From contig CP085825.1 in the NCBI GenBank assembly GCA_020809705.1, positions 1,550,001 through 1,614,000 of the forward strand: a stretch of DNA of 64,000 nucleotides, read 5' to 3'. The notes beneath the pieces were generated by a model that saw only the letters and a program-made list of their open reading frames with translations, ran no database searches and had not been told where the DNA came from. The position numbers and the translations under genes are program-made. The DNA is from Calonectria ilicicola. Lineage: Eukaryota; Ascomycota; Sordariomycetes; Hypocreales; Nectriaceae. The first letter of the stretch is position 1. Each line of letters opens with the position of its first letter. This document shows positions 36,027 through 45,827 of the stretch, piece after piece.

Positions 36027-37681
36027 ATGCGTGAGATTGTAAGTTTTCCTGCCCTCGCACGGCATCATGCCCAGAGCTCTTGAGAGACGCGTGCCTTTGT
36101 TGCTGCCCCTGAGCGTACCCCGCCGCCCCGGTTTCGACCGCTTCGACAGCAACAAAGCTCGACGACCCCAAGCACGATGTGATATCGGAGGACAAGGTTG
36201 CTGACTATTATTTCTTTCTCAATTCTAGGTCCACCTCCAGACCGGTCAGTGCGTAAGTGATCATTCCAGCTTCCAAAAACTGCCCTGGGGATTCACTAAC
36301 ATTCGCGATCAGGGTAACCAAATTGGTGCTGCTTTCTGGCAGACCATCTCTGGCGAGCACGGCCTCGACAGCAATGGTGTCTACAACGGTACCTCCGACC
36401 TCCAGTTGGAGCGCATGAACGTCTACTTCAACGAGGTATGTGGTTAAAATAAAACGCTCGCCTGGTCGAAAAACTTGTGCACAAACTCACACGATACAGG
36501 CTTCCGGCAACAAGTATGTCCCTCGCGCTGTCCTCGTCGATCTTGAGCCCGGTACCATGGATGCCGTCCGTGCCGGTCCTTTCGGTCAGCTCTTCCGTCC
36601 CGACAACTTCGTCTTCGGTCAGTCCGGTGCTGGAAACAACTGGGCCAAGGGTCACTACACTGAGGGTGCCGAGCTTGTTGACAACGTTCTCGATGTTGTC
36701 CGTCGCGAGGCTGAGGGCTGTGACTGCCTCCAGGGTTTCCAGATCACCCACTCCCTTGGTGGTGGTACTGGTGCCGGTATGGGTACTCTGCTCATCTCCA
36801 AGATCCGCGAGGAGTTCCCCGACCGAATGATGGCTACCTTCTCCGTCGTTCCCTCCCCCAAGGTCTCCGACACCGTCGTTGAGCCTTACAACGCCACCCT
36901 CTCCGTCCACCAGCTGGTCGAGAACTCCGACGAGACCTTCTGTATCGACAACGAGGCTCTGTACGACATCTGCATGCGCACCCTGAAGCTGTCCAACCCC
37001 TCTTACGGTGATCTTAACTACCTCGTCTCCGCCGTCATGTCCGGTGTCACCACCTGCTTGCGATTCCCCGGTCAGCTGAACTCTGACCTCCGCAAGTTGG
37101 CCGTCAACATGGTTCCCTTCCCCCGTCTCCATTTCTTCATGGTCGGTTTCGCTCCTCTGACCAGCCGTGGTGCTCACTCTTTCCGCGCTGTCAGCGTTCC
37201 TGAGCTCACCCAGCAGATGTTCGATCCCAAGAACATGATGGCTGCTTCCGACTTCCGTAACGGTCGCTACCTGACCTGCTCTGCCATCTTCCGTGGTAAG
37301 GTCGCCATGAAGGAGGTTGAGGACCAGATGCGCAGCGTCCAGACCAAGAACTCCACCTACTTCGTTGAGTGGATCCCCAACAACATCCAGACTGCTCTGT
37401 GCGCCATTCCTCCCCGTGGCCTCAAGATGTCTTCTACCTTCATTGGTAACTCCACCTCCATCCAGGAGCTCTTCAAGCGTGTTGGTGAGCAGTTCACTGC
37501 CATGTTCCGACGCAAGGCTTTCTTGCATTGGTACACTGGTGAGGGTATGGACGAGATGGAGTTCACTGAGGCTGAGTCCAACATGAACGATCTTGTCTCT
37601 GAGTACCAGCAGTACCAGGAAGCTGGTGTTGATGATGAGGAGGAGTACGAGGAGGAGGTTCCTATTGAGGATGAGGAATAA
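36027..37681 (+). CDS. beta-tubulin
   Basis: Four exons, 36027-36038 (MREI), 36229-36252, 36313-36435 and 36500-37681, encode 446 residues, the usual length. The N-terminal [17 protein letters not shown], the GTP-binding GGGTGAGMG loop (140-148) and the acidic C-terminal tail ([16 protein letters not shown]) are all present. Introns of 190, 60 and 64 bp interrupt the first 53 codons, a common filamentous-fungal arrangement. The protein forms microtubules with alpha-tubulin and is the benzimidazole target. Residues known to mutate in resistant isolates are all wild type here: His6, Tyr50, Phe167, Glu198, Phe200 and Leu240. Usual gene names vary by species (tub2, benA, tubB). Confidence 0.99.
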
Positions 37682-38094
37682 GCATGCGTTTGTGCCTCTA
37701 TTCTACGGGTTGGCTTGTCTCAATTAAAAAAGCAAAGTCGGCCTGATTAAGTTCTATTCGGGATTGTAATTGATGAAAGGGGTTTAGATATCCTAGGCAA
37801 TGGCCGTGCAATTCAAATGGCAATTGTGCGAGACCAAAATGATTAAAAAGAAGTACGGATTGGTACCAATATTGGCGTCCTCGATGTTCACCGTGAATGT
37901 TTATCTTGTCTGCTTAAATGTCTTGATGCCGGTTATTGAAATGGTTCGATTTATTGGAGGATAGGACCTTGTAATGCAACACGTGATGGGATGACTAAGC
38001 TTCGAAAAGTTGCGAGCTCCAAGGTGCATTTTGATCTACCGCCTGCGAACGACAACCACCCTTTGACCCTCGTGCCAACACTCGGGTCGAATCA
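37682..38094. other. intergenic region between beta-tubulin and the uL6m gene
   Basis: 413 bp holding the beta-tubulin 3' region and the promoter of the next gene. Nothing else was seen. Confidence 0.6.
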
Positions 38095-39028
38095 ATGGCT
38101 GGCATGTTTGCTCCCAGTAGGGGGAAGGCCTTTGGCCATGTCGTTTCTACCACGTCAGCCCCGGTGACGATCCCCCGGTTCCTTGTGCCAGCATGGCAAA
38201 CTGCGATAACGCGCGCGACCTCGGCGGCTCTTTTCTCGACGACCTCGAAACGACCCTCGAAGCTGGGCCGGACGCCTATTTCGATGCCTCCCGGAGTGGA
38301 GCTCACCATTGGTGAACCAAAGGCCAAGAAGGACATGACATCGTACAAGAAGATCTACAAGAAGAACATTACGGTCAAGGGACCGCTGGGTGCGTTTTTT
38401 GCTTTGGTTGAGCTGAGCCGATAGGTGGAAGACTGGCAAGGCATTGGTGGAATTTTTCACTGACTTGAGGACCAGGATCACTGGATCTTGAGGTTCCCGA
38501 GTTTGTCAACGTTACACACGACGAGGAGAACCGCATGGCCATTCTGAGTGTCCAAGACTCGGACGTTAAGGAGCAGAAGGAGATGTGGGGTGAGTTTTGG
38601 CCCCTCCGTCCAGATTTCTTAGGATCTACGTTACCTAACACCATGTCCTTTCTGCAACAGGCACGTCTTGGGCATACTTGAAGAACTACATTATGGGTGT
38701 CTCGGAAGGCCACACAGCGATTCTGCGTCTCGTTGGTGTTGGTTACCGAGCCAGTGTTGAGGAGCGTGGTGGCAAGGAGGAGTTCCCTGGCCAGCGCTTT
38801 CTGTGCCTCAAGCTCGGATTCACGCACCCTGTTGAGGAGGGTATTCCCAAAGGTGTCACCGTCACGACGCCCTCGCCCACCCGTATCCTGATTGAGGGTA
38901 TCGACCGTGAGACCATCATGTCATTTGCCGGTAAGGTGCGCAAGTGGCGACCTCCGGAGCCGTACAAGGGCAAGGGCGTCTTCATCAACGACCAGACGAT
39001 TAGATTGAAGCAGAAGAAGATCAAATAA
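38095..39028 (+). CDS. MRPL6: mitochondrial large-subunit ribosomal protein uL6m
   Basis: Exons 38095-38389, 38476-38589 and 38661-39028 encode 258 residues. Both introns (86 and 71 bp) split Gly codons after their first base. The N-terminus is basic and hydroxylated, ending with LFSTTSKRPSKLGR, a typical mitochondrial targeting region. The uL6 fold follows: SKLGRTPISMPPGVEL, ITVKGPLGSLDLEVPEFV, then SEGHTAILRLVGVGYRA and a C-terminal RKWRPPEPYKGKGVF, which matches the conserved uL6 end R-P-P-E-P-Y-K-G-K-G. The protein belongs to the mitoribosomal large subunit near the factor-binding region. Confidence 0.95.
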
Positions 39029-39306
39029 ATGGGAAGAATCTTGTACGAGGTATTTTGGTGGGCATGGGCCCTTGGCCAATTGGCATCGGTTTGTGGTTGG
39101 ACCGGTGGCCGACTTGGCGGGACGCTTTTTGCGTGTGTATTCTAGTCTCGTGTACAGACGTGTACTATCTGTCATGGCATATAAAAAACACTTTGGGTTT
39201 CTCGCTCTTTATAGAATGATGCCGCCTTCCCCTTTCGCCTCTTTTAACCCAATTCCCTTATTTCCTTCTCCTTTTATAAACTATATCCCAATTGTCTAAT
39301 TTTCAT

Positions 39307-40380
39307 TCAAGCCTGCTTTGCGCTGAGCACCTCCTGTACTGCTGCCAGGACCTTGCCGTGAACGGCGGCCGGGGCAGCGATGACACCCTTGTTGTTGGCG
39401 AGGGTTCGGCCAACGGTGAAATCCAGACGCTTGCCATGAATATCAGTTACCTGACCGCCGGCCTCGCGAACAATAAGGTCGCCGGCAGCGTGGTCCCAGA
39501 TCTTCTCTTGGTAGGTAGCCTTGACGGGCAGGCGGAGGTAGATGTCGCCAGCACCGCGGGCAATGGAGCCGTACTTGGCCTGGCTGTCCATGCGGACGCT
39601 GGGCTCAGTGATGCCGAGCTTCTGAGAGATGAGGGCCTGGTCGTCGTGGGCCGAGTGGCCAGCCTCGACACTCTCGCAGAAGGTGGCGCGGGACAGGTCA
39701 TCGAGAGAGCGCATGGAGATGGACTTCTCAGCAGCGAGGGCACCAGCAGTGAGGGGTCGGCTGGTGGCACCATGACCCTGGACAGCGGAGAAGACGACAC
39801 CGCGGCCCTCATCGGTGGCATTGGAGCCAATATCGGTTGTCAGGCGGGCAGTGTCGTCGACGGGAAGGTTGGGGCATCCGAGGACACCGACCTTGACGTC
39901 ACCGTCGACCATGAGGCCAAGGCATACAGCATACTGTCCGCCGCGCAGGAATCCCTTAGTTCCGTCGATGGGGTCAATGGTCCAGATGCGGCCGGTGGCA
40001 CCACCGGGGCTGTTGCCACGGTCAATGAGTTCCAGCATGGAGTCGACATCGCTGATGGGGCCACCGAGGAGGTCCTCGGAAGCAGCGTCATCGAGCTTGG
40101 TGGAGCTGACGAGGTCCCAGATGGTCTGCTTCAGCTCAGCATTCTCGCGCAGCTCGGCAGCCTCCTCTTCGGCGACGATGGCGTCGTTGGGGAAGTGCTT
40201 CTGGAGGGCGGCGATGATGAGAGCCTGGGCGCCAAAGTCGCCAATGGTGACGGGGCTCTTGTCGTTCTTGTCGACGGTGCCCTTGGCCTTCTCGTGGAAG
40301 ACGCGCTTGGTCAGGATGGTGGCCCGCTGGACAGCCAGCTGGGCAATCTGGAGCTCAGAGGCGTAGGCGGGGGCGGCCAT
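39307..40380 (-). CDS. HAL2: 3'(2'),5'-bisphosphate nucleotidase, HAL2/MET22 type
   Basis: One exon of 357 residues from the chosen ATG, equal to yeast Met22/Hal2. The lithium-sensitive phosphatase signature is complete: an acidic metal-binding run EEE (71-73), WTIDPIDGTKGF (metal site DPIDGT, 136-141) and WDHAAGDLIVREAGG near residue 300. The enzyme hydrolyses 3'-phosphoadenosine 5'-phosphate produced by sulfate assimilation and is inhibited by Li+ and Na+. An in-frame ATG at 40545 would add 55 residues with a hydrophobic stretch (FLLSSLLLLILALFL). I chose 40380 because homologs start there and the family is cytosolic. The gene is divergent from FMC1. Confidence 0.95.
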   Translation of the reverse strand: MAAPAYASELQIAQLAVQRATILTKRVFHEKAKGTVDKNDKSPVTIGDFGAQALIIAALQKHFPNDAIVAEEEAAELRENAELKQTIWDLVSSTKLDDAASEDLLGGPISDVDSMLELIDRGNSPGGATGRIWTIDPIDGTKGFLRGGQYAVCLGLMVDGDVKVGVLGCPNLPVDDTARLTTDIGSNATDEGRGVVFSAVQGHGATSRPLTAGALAAEKSISMRSLDDLSRATFCESVEAGHSAHDDQALISQKLGITEPSVRMDSQAKYGSIARGAGDIYLRLPVKATYQEKIWDHAAGDLIVREAGGQVTDIHGKRLDFTVGRTLANNKGVIAAPAAVHGKVLAAVQEVLSAKQA

Positions 40381-41155
40381 TGTGGACGAGGTTCGGTGGA
40401 GGATCGAAGAGGGAGAAGTCTGGGAGACGAGGAAATGGGCCGAGAGCTGGCGGAGGCGGGGGAGGAAGGATGGCGAGAGGAAGAGAGCCAGGATGAGGAG
40501 CAGCAGAGACGAGAGGAGGAAGCGTGGGTTGTATAAGGGCATCAAGTCAAGTGAGGGATGCTTGACGCAGCGGGTCGTCGGGCGGGTCGTCGCAATCGTG
40601 TGAAAGAGGCCGAGTGCGTGTGTGCGTGAGTGTGTGTGGGGAGTGTGTATGAGACGGCCGAGACGAGGTGAGGAGAGTGGAGGGGCGGGGATTACGTGGA
40701 AGAGGACGCGGGATGATGCGTGGGACGGGTGTTTAATTGTGTGTAATAATTAGCAGGGTCAGGATTACGTGCTCGAGGCTCAGTATGGTCTATATCATTG
40801 TTTGCAGCAGAGGGTGCGCTGTGTGTGTGAGTGTCTCGCGTATACCGTCGGCACTCTCATGACATGATGCGTCTCGCTGCGTGTATTTGCCCCTCCATTT
40901 TAATCGCTCCCAAGCGAACTACGCGGCCATGAGGGGCACCTCCCACTTGCTTGGCACGGGCTTGCAGCGCTGCCGTTGCACTAACAATTTTTCCACGCCT
41001 GGCAAGCCATTCGTCTCTCTGATTGGCCCGCCGTTTCAACAACGGTCTTGGATCGGACTGCACTCGCAGACCTCATCCCAGCCAGCTTCATCAGTGTCTT
41101 GACCCAAACTAAACGAAAAAAAAAGCGTCAATTCCCCCACGCCACACCCGAAAAC
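40381..41155. promoter_or_regulatory. divergent promoter region of HAL2 and FMC1
   Basis: 775 bp between two divergent start codons. It has GT-rich microsatellite-like stretches (about 40615-40650 and 40820-40840) and an ATTGG (inverted CCAAT) at 41022-41026, 130 bp before the FMC1 ATG, a plausible site for the CCAAT-binding complex. No other gene was seen. Confidence 0.45.
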
Positions 41156-41473
41156 ATGGCCTCATCACCCGCCTCCCTCCGCTCGCTCTACCGCTCCATC
41201 CTGAGGGAGCTGCCTCCGCGACCAATCCTCGCCTCACCGCGCGCGCCGCTTCACACTCACCTGCGCGAGACCTTTACCTCGGGTTCTGCCCCGGCCGCCA
41301 ACCCCGATGCCCGCGCGCACGCCGCCGCACAGGCCGTTGCCTACCTCCGGTCCCAGCGCATGTATGCCACGCTGCTGGAGCGCTACAACCCGGGCATGGG
41401 AATGGACGAGGAGGAGCGTGTGCGGCTGACGGCCAGGCGAGTCGGTATGGACCTGCCGGTTGAGTACAAATAA
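41156..41473 (+). CDS. FMC1: mitochondrial ATP synthase assembly factor Fmc1
   Basis: A single exon of 105 residues. The start is in good context (aacATGGCC); the longer upstream frame from 41048 is a leader. The LYR/complex-1-like features fit Fmc1: SLRSLYRSILRELP at the N-terminus, a predicted helix through ARAHAAAQAVAYLRSQRMYATLLERYNPG, and the end EEERVRLTARRVGMDLP. The family assists F1-ATPase assembly together with Atp12 in mitochondria. The Fmc1 pattern of short length, the L-Y-R triad and the conserved LLERYNPGM is clear. Confidence 0.9.
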   Translation: MASSPASLRSLYRSILRELPPRPILASPRAPLHTHLRETFTSGSAPAANPDARAHAAAQAVAYLRSQRMYATLLERYNPGMGMDEEERVRLTARRVGMDLPVEYK

Positions 41474-42080
41474 AAAGATGCGGGGGATTCTGCAATGGAA
41501 AAGCTGCCATGAATGACGAACATGCACACAAACACACATACGGATGCACACACATATAACAGTGTGTGCTGGATAGCATTGGCATTGGAAACTATGCGAT
41601 ATATCGGGGCCGACATAACGGCTCCATCGCTGGTACCGTATTTACGACAATGTTTACAAACAACGCAGTGGGCGGAGTCGAAAAAAAAGGAAGGGAAGGC
41701 GATGGAAATGTACATATATACCAGAAAGGAGGAGCCTCTAAAGGTCCAAGTGATTGTTGGATGCAGGCTAAGCCTTGTACGATCAGATGTATAAAATAAG
41801 GAGACTGGAAGCTGGCCACAATGTGCACCCAATTCAAGTAACGAGGAAAAAAAGAAAATCCCATGTCATCGTATCTCATTTATATAAGTTGGGCGCACTT
41901 GTTTAGTGTGCCCTTGACCCAAAAAAGTATATACAAGAATATATCGTCAAGATGCTAAAATGCCCATCCTGGGCCACAAGGGGGTATCAACGACTCTTTG
42001 GTTTGTTCTGTCCCATTTCCTTTCTCTTTCCCTCACTCCCATTCTTATATAATAAATCTGGCGCGTGTGCGTTACTTGAT
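41474..42080. other. convergent intergenic region
   Basis: 607 bp between the 3' ends of FMC1 and the 1225-residue protein gene. It is AT-rich with CACA repeats; no gene was seen. Confidence 0.6.
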
Positions 42081-45000
42081 CTAAACTCCGCCTACACCTC
42101 CATCTTCGAGTGACTCGTCCCATCCACCCGTCTGGAGAAGCCACTCGCCCAAACGCTCCTTGACATGCGTCATGTTCTCTCCAAGAGAGCTCTTCCACTG
42201 TTCTTGCACCACACGGACTTTTTCCTTGAGATCCTCCGTTAGACGGTGATCCTCAGTCTGTCGCATTTGTTGGGCGCGCGAGTTGCGCTCCTCAACGGGG
42301 ATGGGCTTGCCGTCAGCCTCCTCGGCCTGTGTCTCGAGCACCTTGCACTTAGCGTTGACAACGGCCTCTTTCACCTCATGTAGAAGGCAGAGCAAATTCG
42401 TGTGCGACTCAATGAACTGATACGTACTCTTCTCAGCGTGGAGTAGCAGGCTAAATAGATACTGCATCGGGTGAGTATGATACGAGGGGTTCTCATCAAA
42501 CTCGGCCGCGGGAATTTGGGTTTGGAAGCCTTCGAGGTTGACAGGAATGCTGTCAAGAAGCTCGCACAATGGAGGAGCAATATCCCAAAAGGCCGAAAGC
42601 TGCAGTGCCACGCCACGTTCCACGGCCTCCTCCAGTACGGTTCGGAAGTCTCGTGCTCGGTTTAGCACCTCGTGGGCAAATGCGTACTGTCGCCTCGATG
42701 AGTCTTCAGCGAAGAAGGCCTCGGCCGACTTCAGCTTTTCTGTGTTACCAGACAGACGGTATGGAGTCATGACAACTTCAGCATAGCGACTGTTGCGGTC
42801 GGAAAGGAGGTCGTAGATAACTCGGTGCAGAGACTCACGAGCCTCAAATATCCACTTAAGCAGTGTCAGCTTCTCCAGCAACTCCGGCTTGTCATCGCCC
42901 TCTTCTTGTGGCATGTCGGCAGCATTTTCTCCGTCGTCAAAAAGATTACGAGCCAAATTATCAAACAATTCCGTCGCCCGGCCGATGCGGCCAGTCAGCA
43001 GCTCGTTCAGTGGCAGTACTACTTCGTTCTGGAAGAGTTCATATTCCTTCTTTCCTAGCTCCTTCTGCTTGTCGACCTCATTCTTCTGTGCATCTGATTC
43101 AATGGCTGCTGCGTCCGCGTAACCGATATTCCCAGCGCCGATTTCCTGCTGCAAGTTTGCTCGGAGAGCCGCTTTCCGTTCTGCTTGTGCTGCAGTGAAC
43201 TGCTCACGGCGTTTTGTGCTTTCAGCCGTAAACTTATCCTTCGCCGCGGTGACTTCAGAGACCTCACTTAGCGCTCGAACTGCCGTTCGTTTTGCAGTCA
43301 ATTCAGGGTGGTTGTTGTTTACGGCCGGGTGGTGTCTTGGGTAGGGAGGGGGCATAGTAACAAGGCGAGAAACATCAAGATGATCGCGGTCCCGGTAGGA
43401 AGAAACCGGGCTTGAGCCTAAGGGAGTTTGTTGAAACGTCATTGGCTGGGGAGTCAAACTTGGCGATGCATCATGCCATCCTGTCTTCTCAGGCGGGTAT
43501 TCTGAAGAAGAACTTGGCTCACTAGGGCCTCCATAAGTTGCTTGTGAGTCATCCTCGATCCATTGAGTTTTTGAAACACCCATATATTTCGATTCTCGCT
43601 TAGACCTCTCTAGGCGGGATGGTGAGCCCTGAGAGTCTGCCTCCCACCAACGACTTGGGGGTCTTCCGCGTGAGCTGCCATTTTCGTAGTTGTCGCTTAC
43701 ACTCATACTAAGAATGGGTGATAGCGATGGCATGTAGTTGCCCGATGACCAGTTGCCAGGGGCTGCACTGCCGCTTGGTGAAGCTGGGATGCCTGCTGAA
43801 CCGGGAGCTGAGTTGGTGTTTCCCTCTGGAGGCTGGGCAGATCCAAACGAATTGCAACGAGAACGCCCTGGTTCAGCTGATCCTGGTGTGAATCCATCCT
43901 GAGACGTGTTTGACGCGCGTCGGCCAGTGGGAACCATGGGTCTGAACAGATCCCGAGTAAGATCAAAGGTCTCGGACCCCATGGCTCCAATAGCGCTCGA
44001 GTATCTTTCTCTCCTGATTCTCGATTCACTAACAATAAAGTCAGCAAACATGCGTACACGCTCTGCGTCTGTTGGAGCCGCTGCTTCTCTGGCAGCAAAT
44101 GCTTGGAATCTCTCAATAGTGCCAACTGAAAACTGCTCCGCAGTTTGAGTGATGATCGTGTGCTTTGAGATTGGAAGCGATGCAGAAGTAGGCCCACGAG
44201 ATGAATCACGAGCGCGCGAGCCAGATGCTGAGCGTGTGTGAGGGGGAGGGGTAGGAAGAGCTTTGGGTGCCACGGTTGACGAGCTACCACCACCATATTG
44301 GGGTTGCTTGGAGGGATATGGTGAGAATGGCGGGGTCCCCGTATCCAGTTGAGGAAGTTTTCCGGATGAGACCGCCCTTGGAGTTGAATTTCGAGAGTCA
44401 ATGTTGAGTGAGTCGCCAGTCTTGAGTGAGAGCTCAGGGTGTGGTCTTCCAGCGCTTCGTGGTGTTGATCTCCCGATAGTCGGTTTGCGAGTGAGACCGC
44501 TTGAATTGGAGCCAGATCCAGATCCAGAACCGCTAGGGACTACAATATCTGAGATGGGGTTTGGTTGGACTCTCTCATCGATCGAGCCGCGAACGCTGTG
44601 GCGGGTTCGACTCTCGGTTCTTCTTTGAATAATTGTTTTGTCATGACGCACCGCACCCGTTCGATTCAGAGCGCCAGAATTGGGTGAAGCAGAAGAAGTA
44701 CCAGCTTCGGTGGGCTGGCTTGAACTGCTGGCGCTTGCACTTACGCTGGCTGTATCAATAGTTAGGCCAGGGGATCGACCCCGCGTTGGAGCTTCGGGAG
44801 TTGCAGCCACCGCAAGAGTCGCAGGAGCTGCAGGGCTTGGCCGAGCTTCCGTATCGACCCAGTCCGCTGGAGTTGGGGGGACAGGTCCTAGTGTGGTTAC
44901 TCCAGCAGGAGGAGGCCGTCGAGTGGGAGGAGATAGGACGGGGGTCGTAGTCCGATCTGCGGCGTGCACACTTTGCGATCTAGAACTGGCTGGAGGTGGA

Positions 45001-45827
45001 CCAGGTGGAGGCGGTGGAAGAGGCATACCTGGTCCCCAACGGGTTTGCGACGATGACCTTGATCGGGCGGAGGTGGGCGTCTCAATGGCGCCAGCTGAAG
45101 CTGCTCTGCGTGCTGCTGGTGGACCATTCTGAAAGTACATTGGCATAGGAGGAACTGCTTCCTGTGGTGATGGTTGAAATGTTGTTTGAACGAACATGCT
45201 CTGCCTATGGGGATGAATTGCTGGAACTGGAGGATGGTCCTGAGGACTTGAGCCGTGTTCGGCAACATCTCTTCGACGACTTAATGATGGTAGTCCGAAA
45301 CGCCGATCTCGGGAAGGCCCTCGCCCACCTGGTGGGGGAGGAAACGACTGATGGATAGCCTGAGGTTCTGGAGAAGGTCGATGGACAACAGGATTGATTC
45401 TTGGTGGTGGTGGTGTTGAAGCTGAAGGAGTGGCAGGATCGAATGGATCGAATGCATTGGCTACAGGCCGTTGGCTTCTCGGGGGGCTATATGGAGGCGG
45501 CGGGGGAGGCGACACTGAGATGTCTTAGTATAAGTTTGATGGTGGGATTTAAAGATGTAAAGAAAACATGACATTGAGCTTACTTTGGGATTCTCCAGCA
45601 TACTGGATTGACCGATCCGGGCCACCAGCAGACGGAGCGACCCATTCTTGAGGATTGTAACGCTGAATGGTGCTGGACGGAGTGACGGCGGATTGGAGGT
45701 GGTGGGACGGCGTCATGGACACGGCAGAGATGGGCGTGTTGAGAGGGTTATTGTATATGCCGAGTGATGTTGTAGTTATAGGATTGAGACCCAGACGGAG
45801 TCGCGAGGGATCACGGGGAGAAGCCAT
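42081..45827 (-). CDS. 1225-residue Pro/Ser-rich protein with helical C-terminus, function unknown
   Basis: Two exons on the minus strand, 45584-45827 and 42081-45514, give 1225 residues. The 69-bp intron (GTAAGC donor, CTCAG acceptor) joins in phase 1, so the Met before PPPPPPYSPP is internal. The N-terminus MASPRDPSRLRLGLNPITT and the PQEWVAP motif are followed by about 700 residues of Pro/Ser/Thr/Arg-rich disorder, including a GSGSGSGS run at about 413. From about residue 820 the protein is helical and charged (KRREQFTAAQAERKAALR, EYELFQNEVVLPLNELL, YAFAHEVLNRARDFRTVL), ending with WKSSLGENMTHVKERLGEWL. It looks like a fungal-specific scaffold with a coiled C-terminal domain, but I cannot name it. 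Confidence 0.88.

Noticed and set aside
36428..37528. 366-codon open frame on the minus strand
   Set aside because: It is antisense to beta-tubulin; the frame is open because of strong codon bias in the real gene and shows no domain.
39292..40536. 414-codon open frame on the plus strand
   Set aside because: Antisense to HAL2, which carries the full phosphatase motifs. The composition (Gly/Val/Asp-rich) is typical of a shadow frame.
42081..45515. Start of the 1225-residue protein at the Met before the proline run (about 45515)
   Set aside because: That Met codon is formed only by splicing; the upstream exon 45584-45827 joins in phase and supplies a conserved-looking N-terminus.
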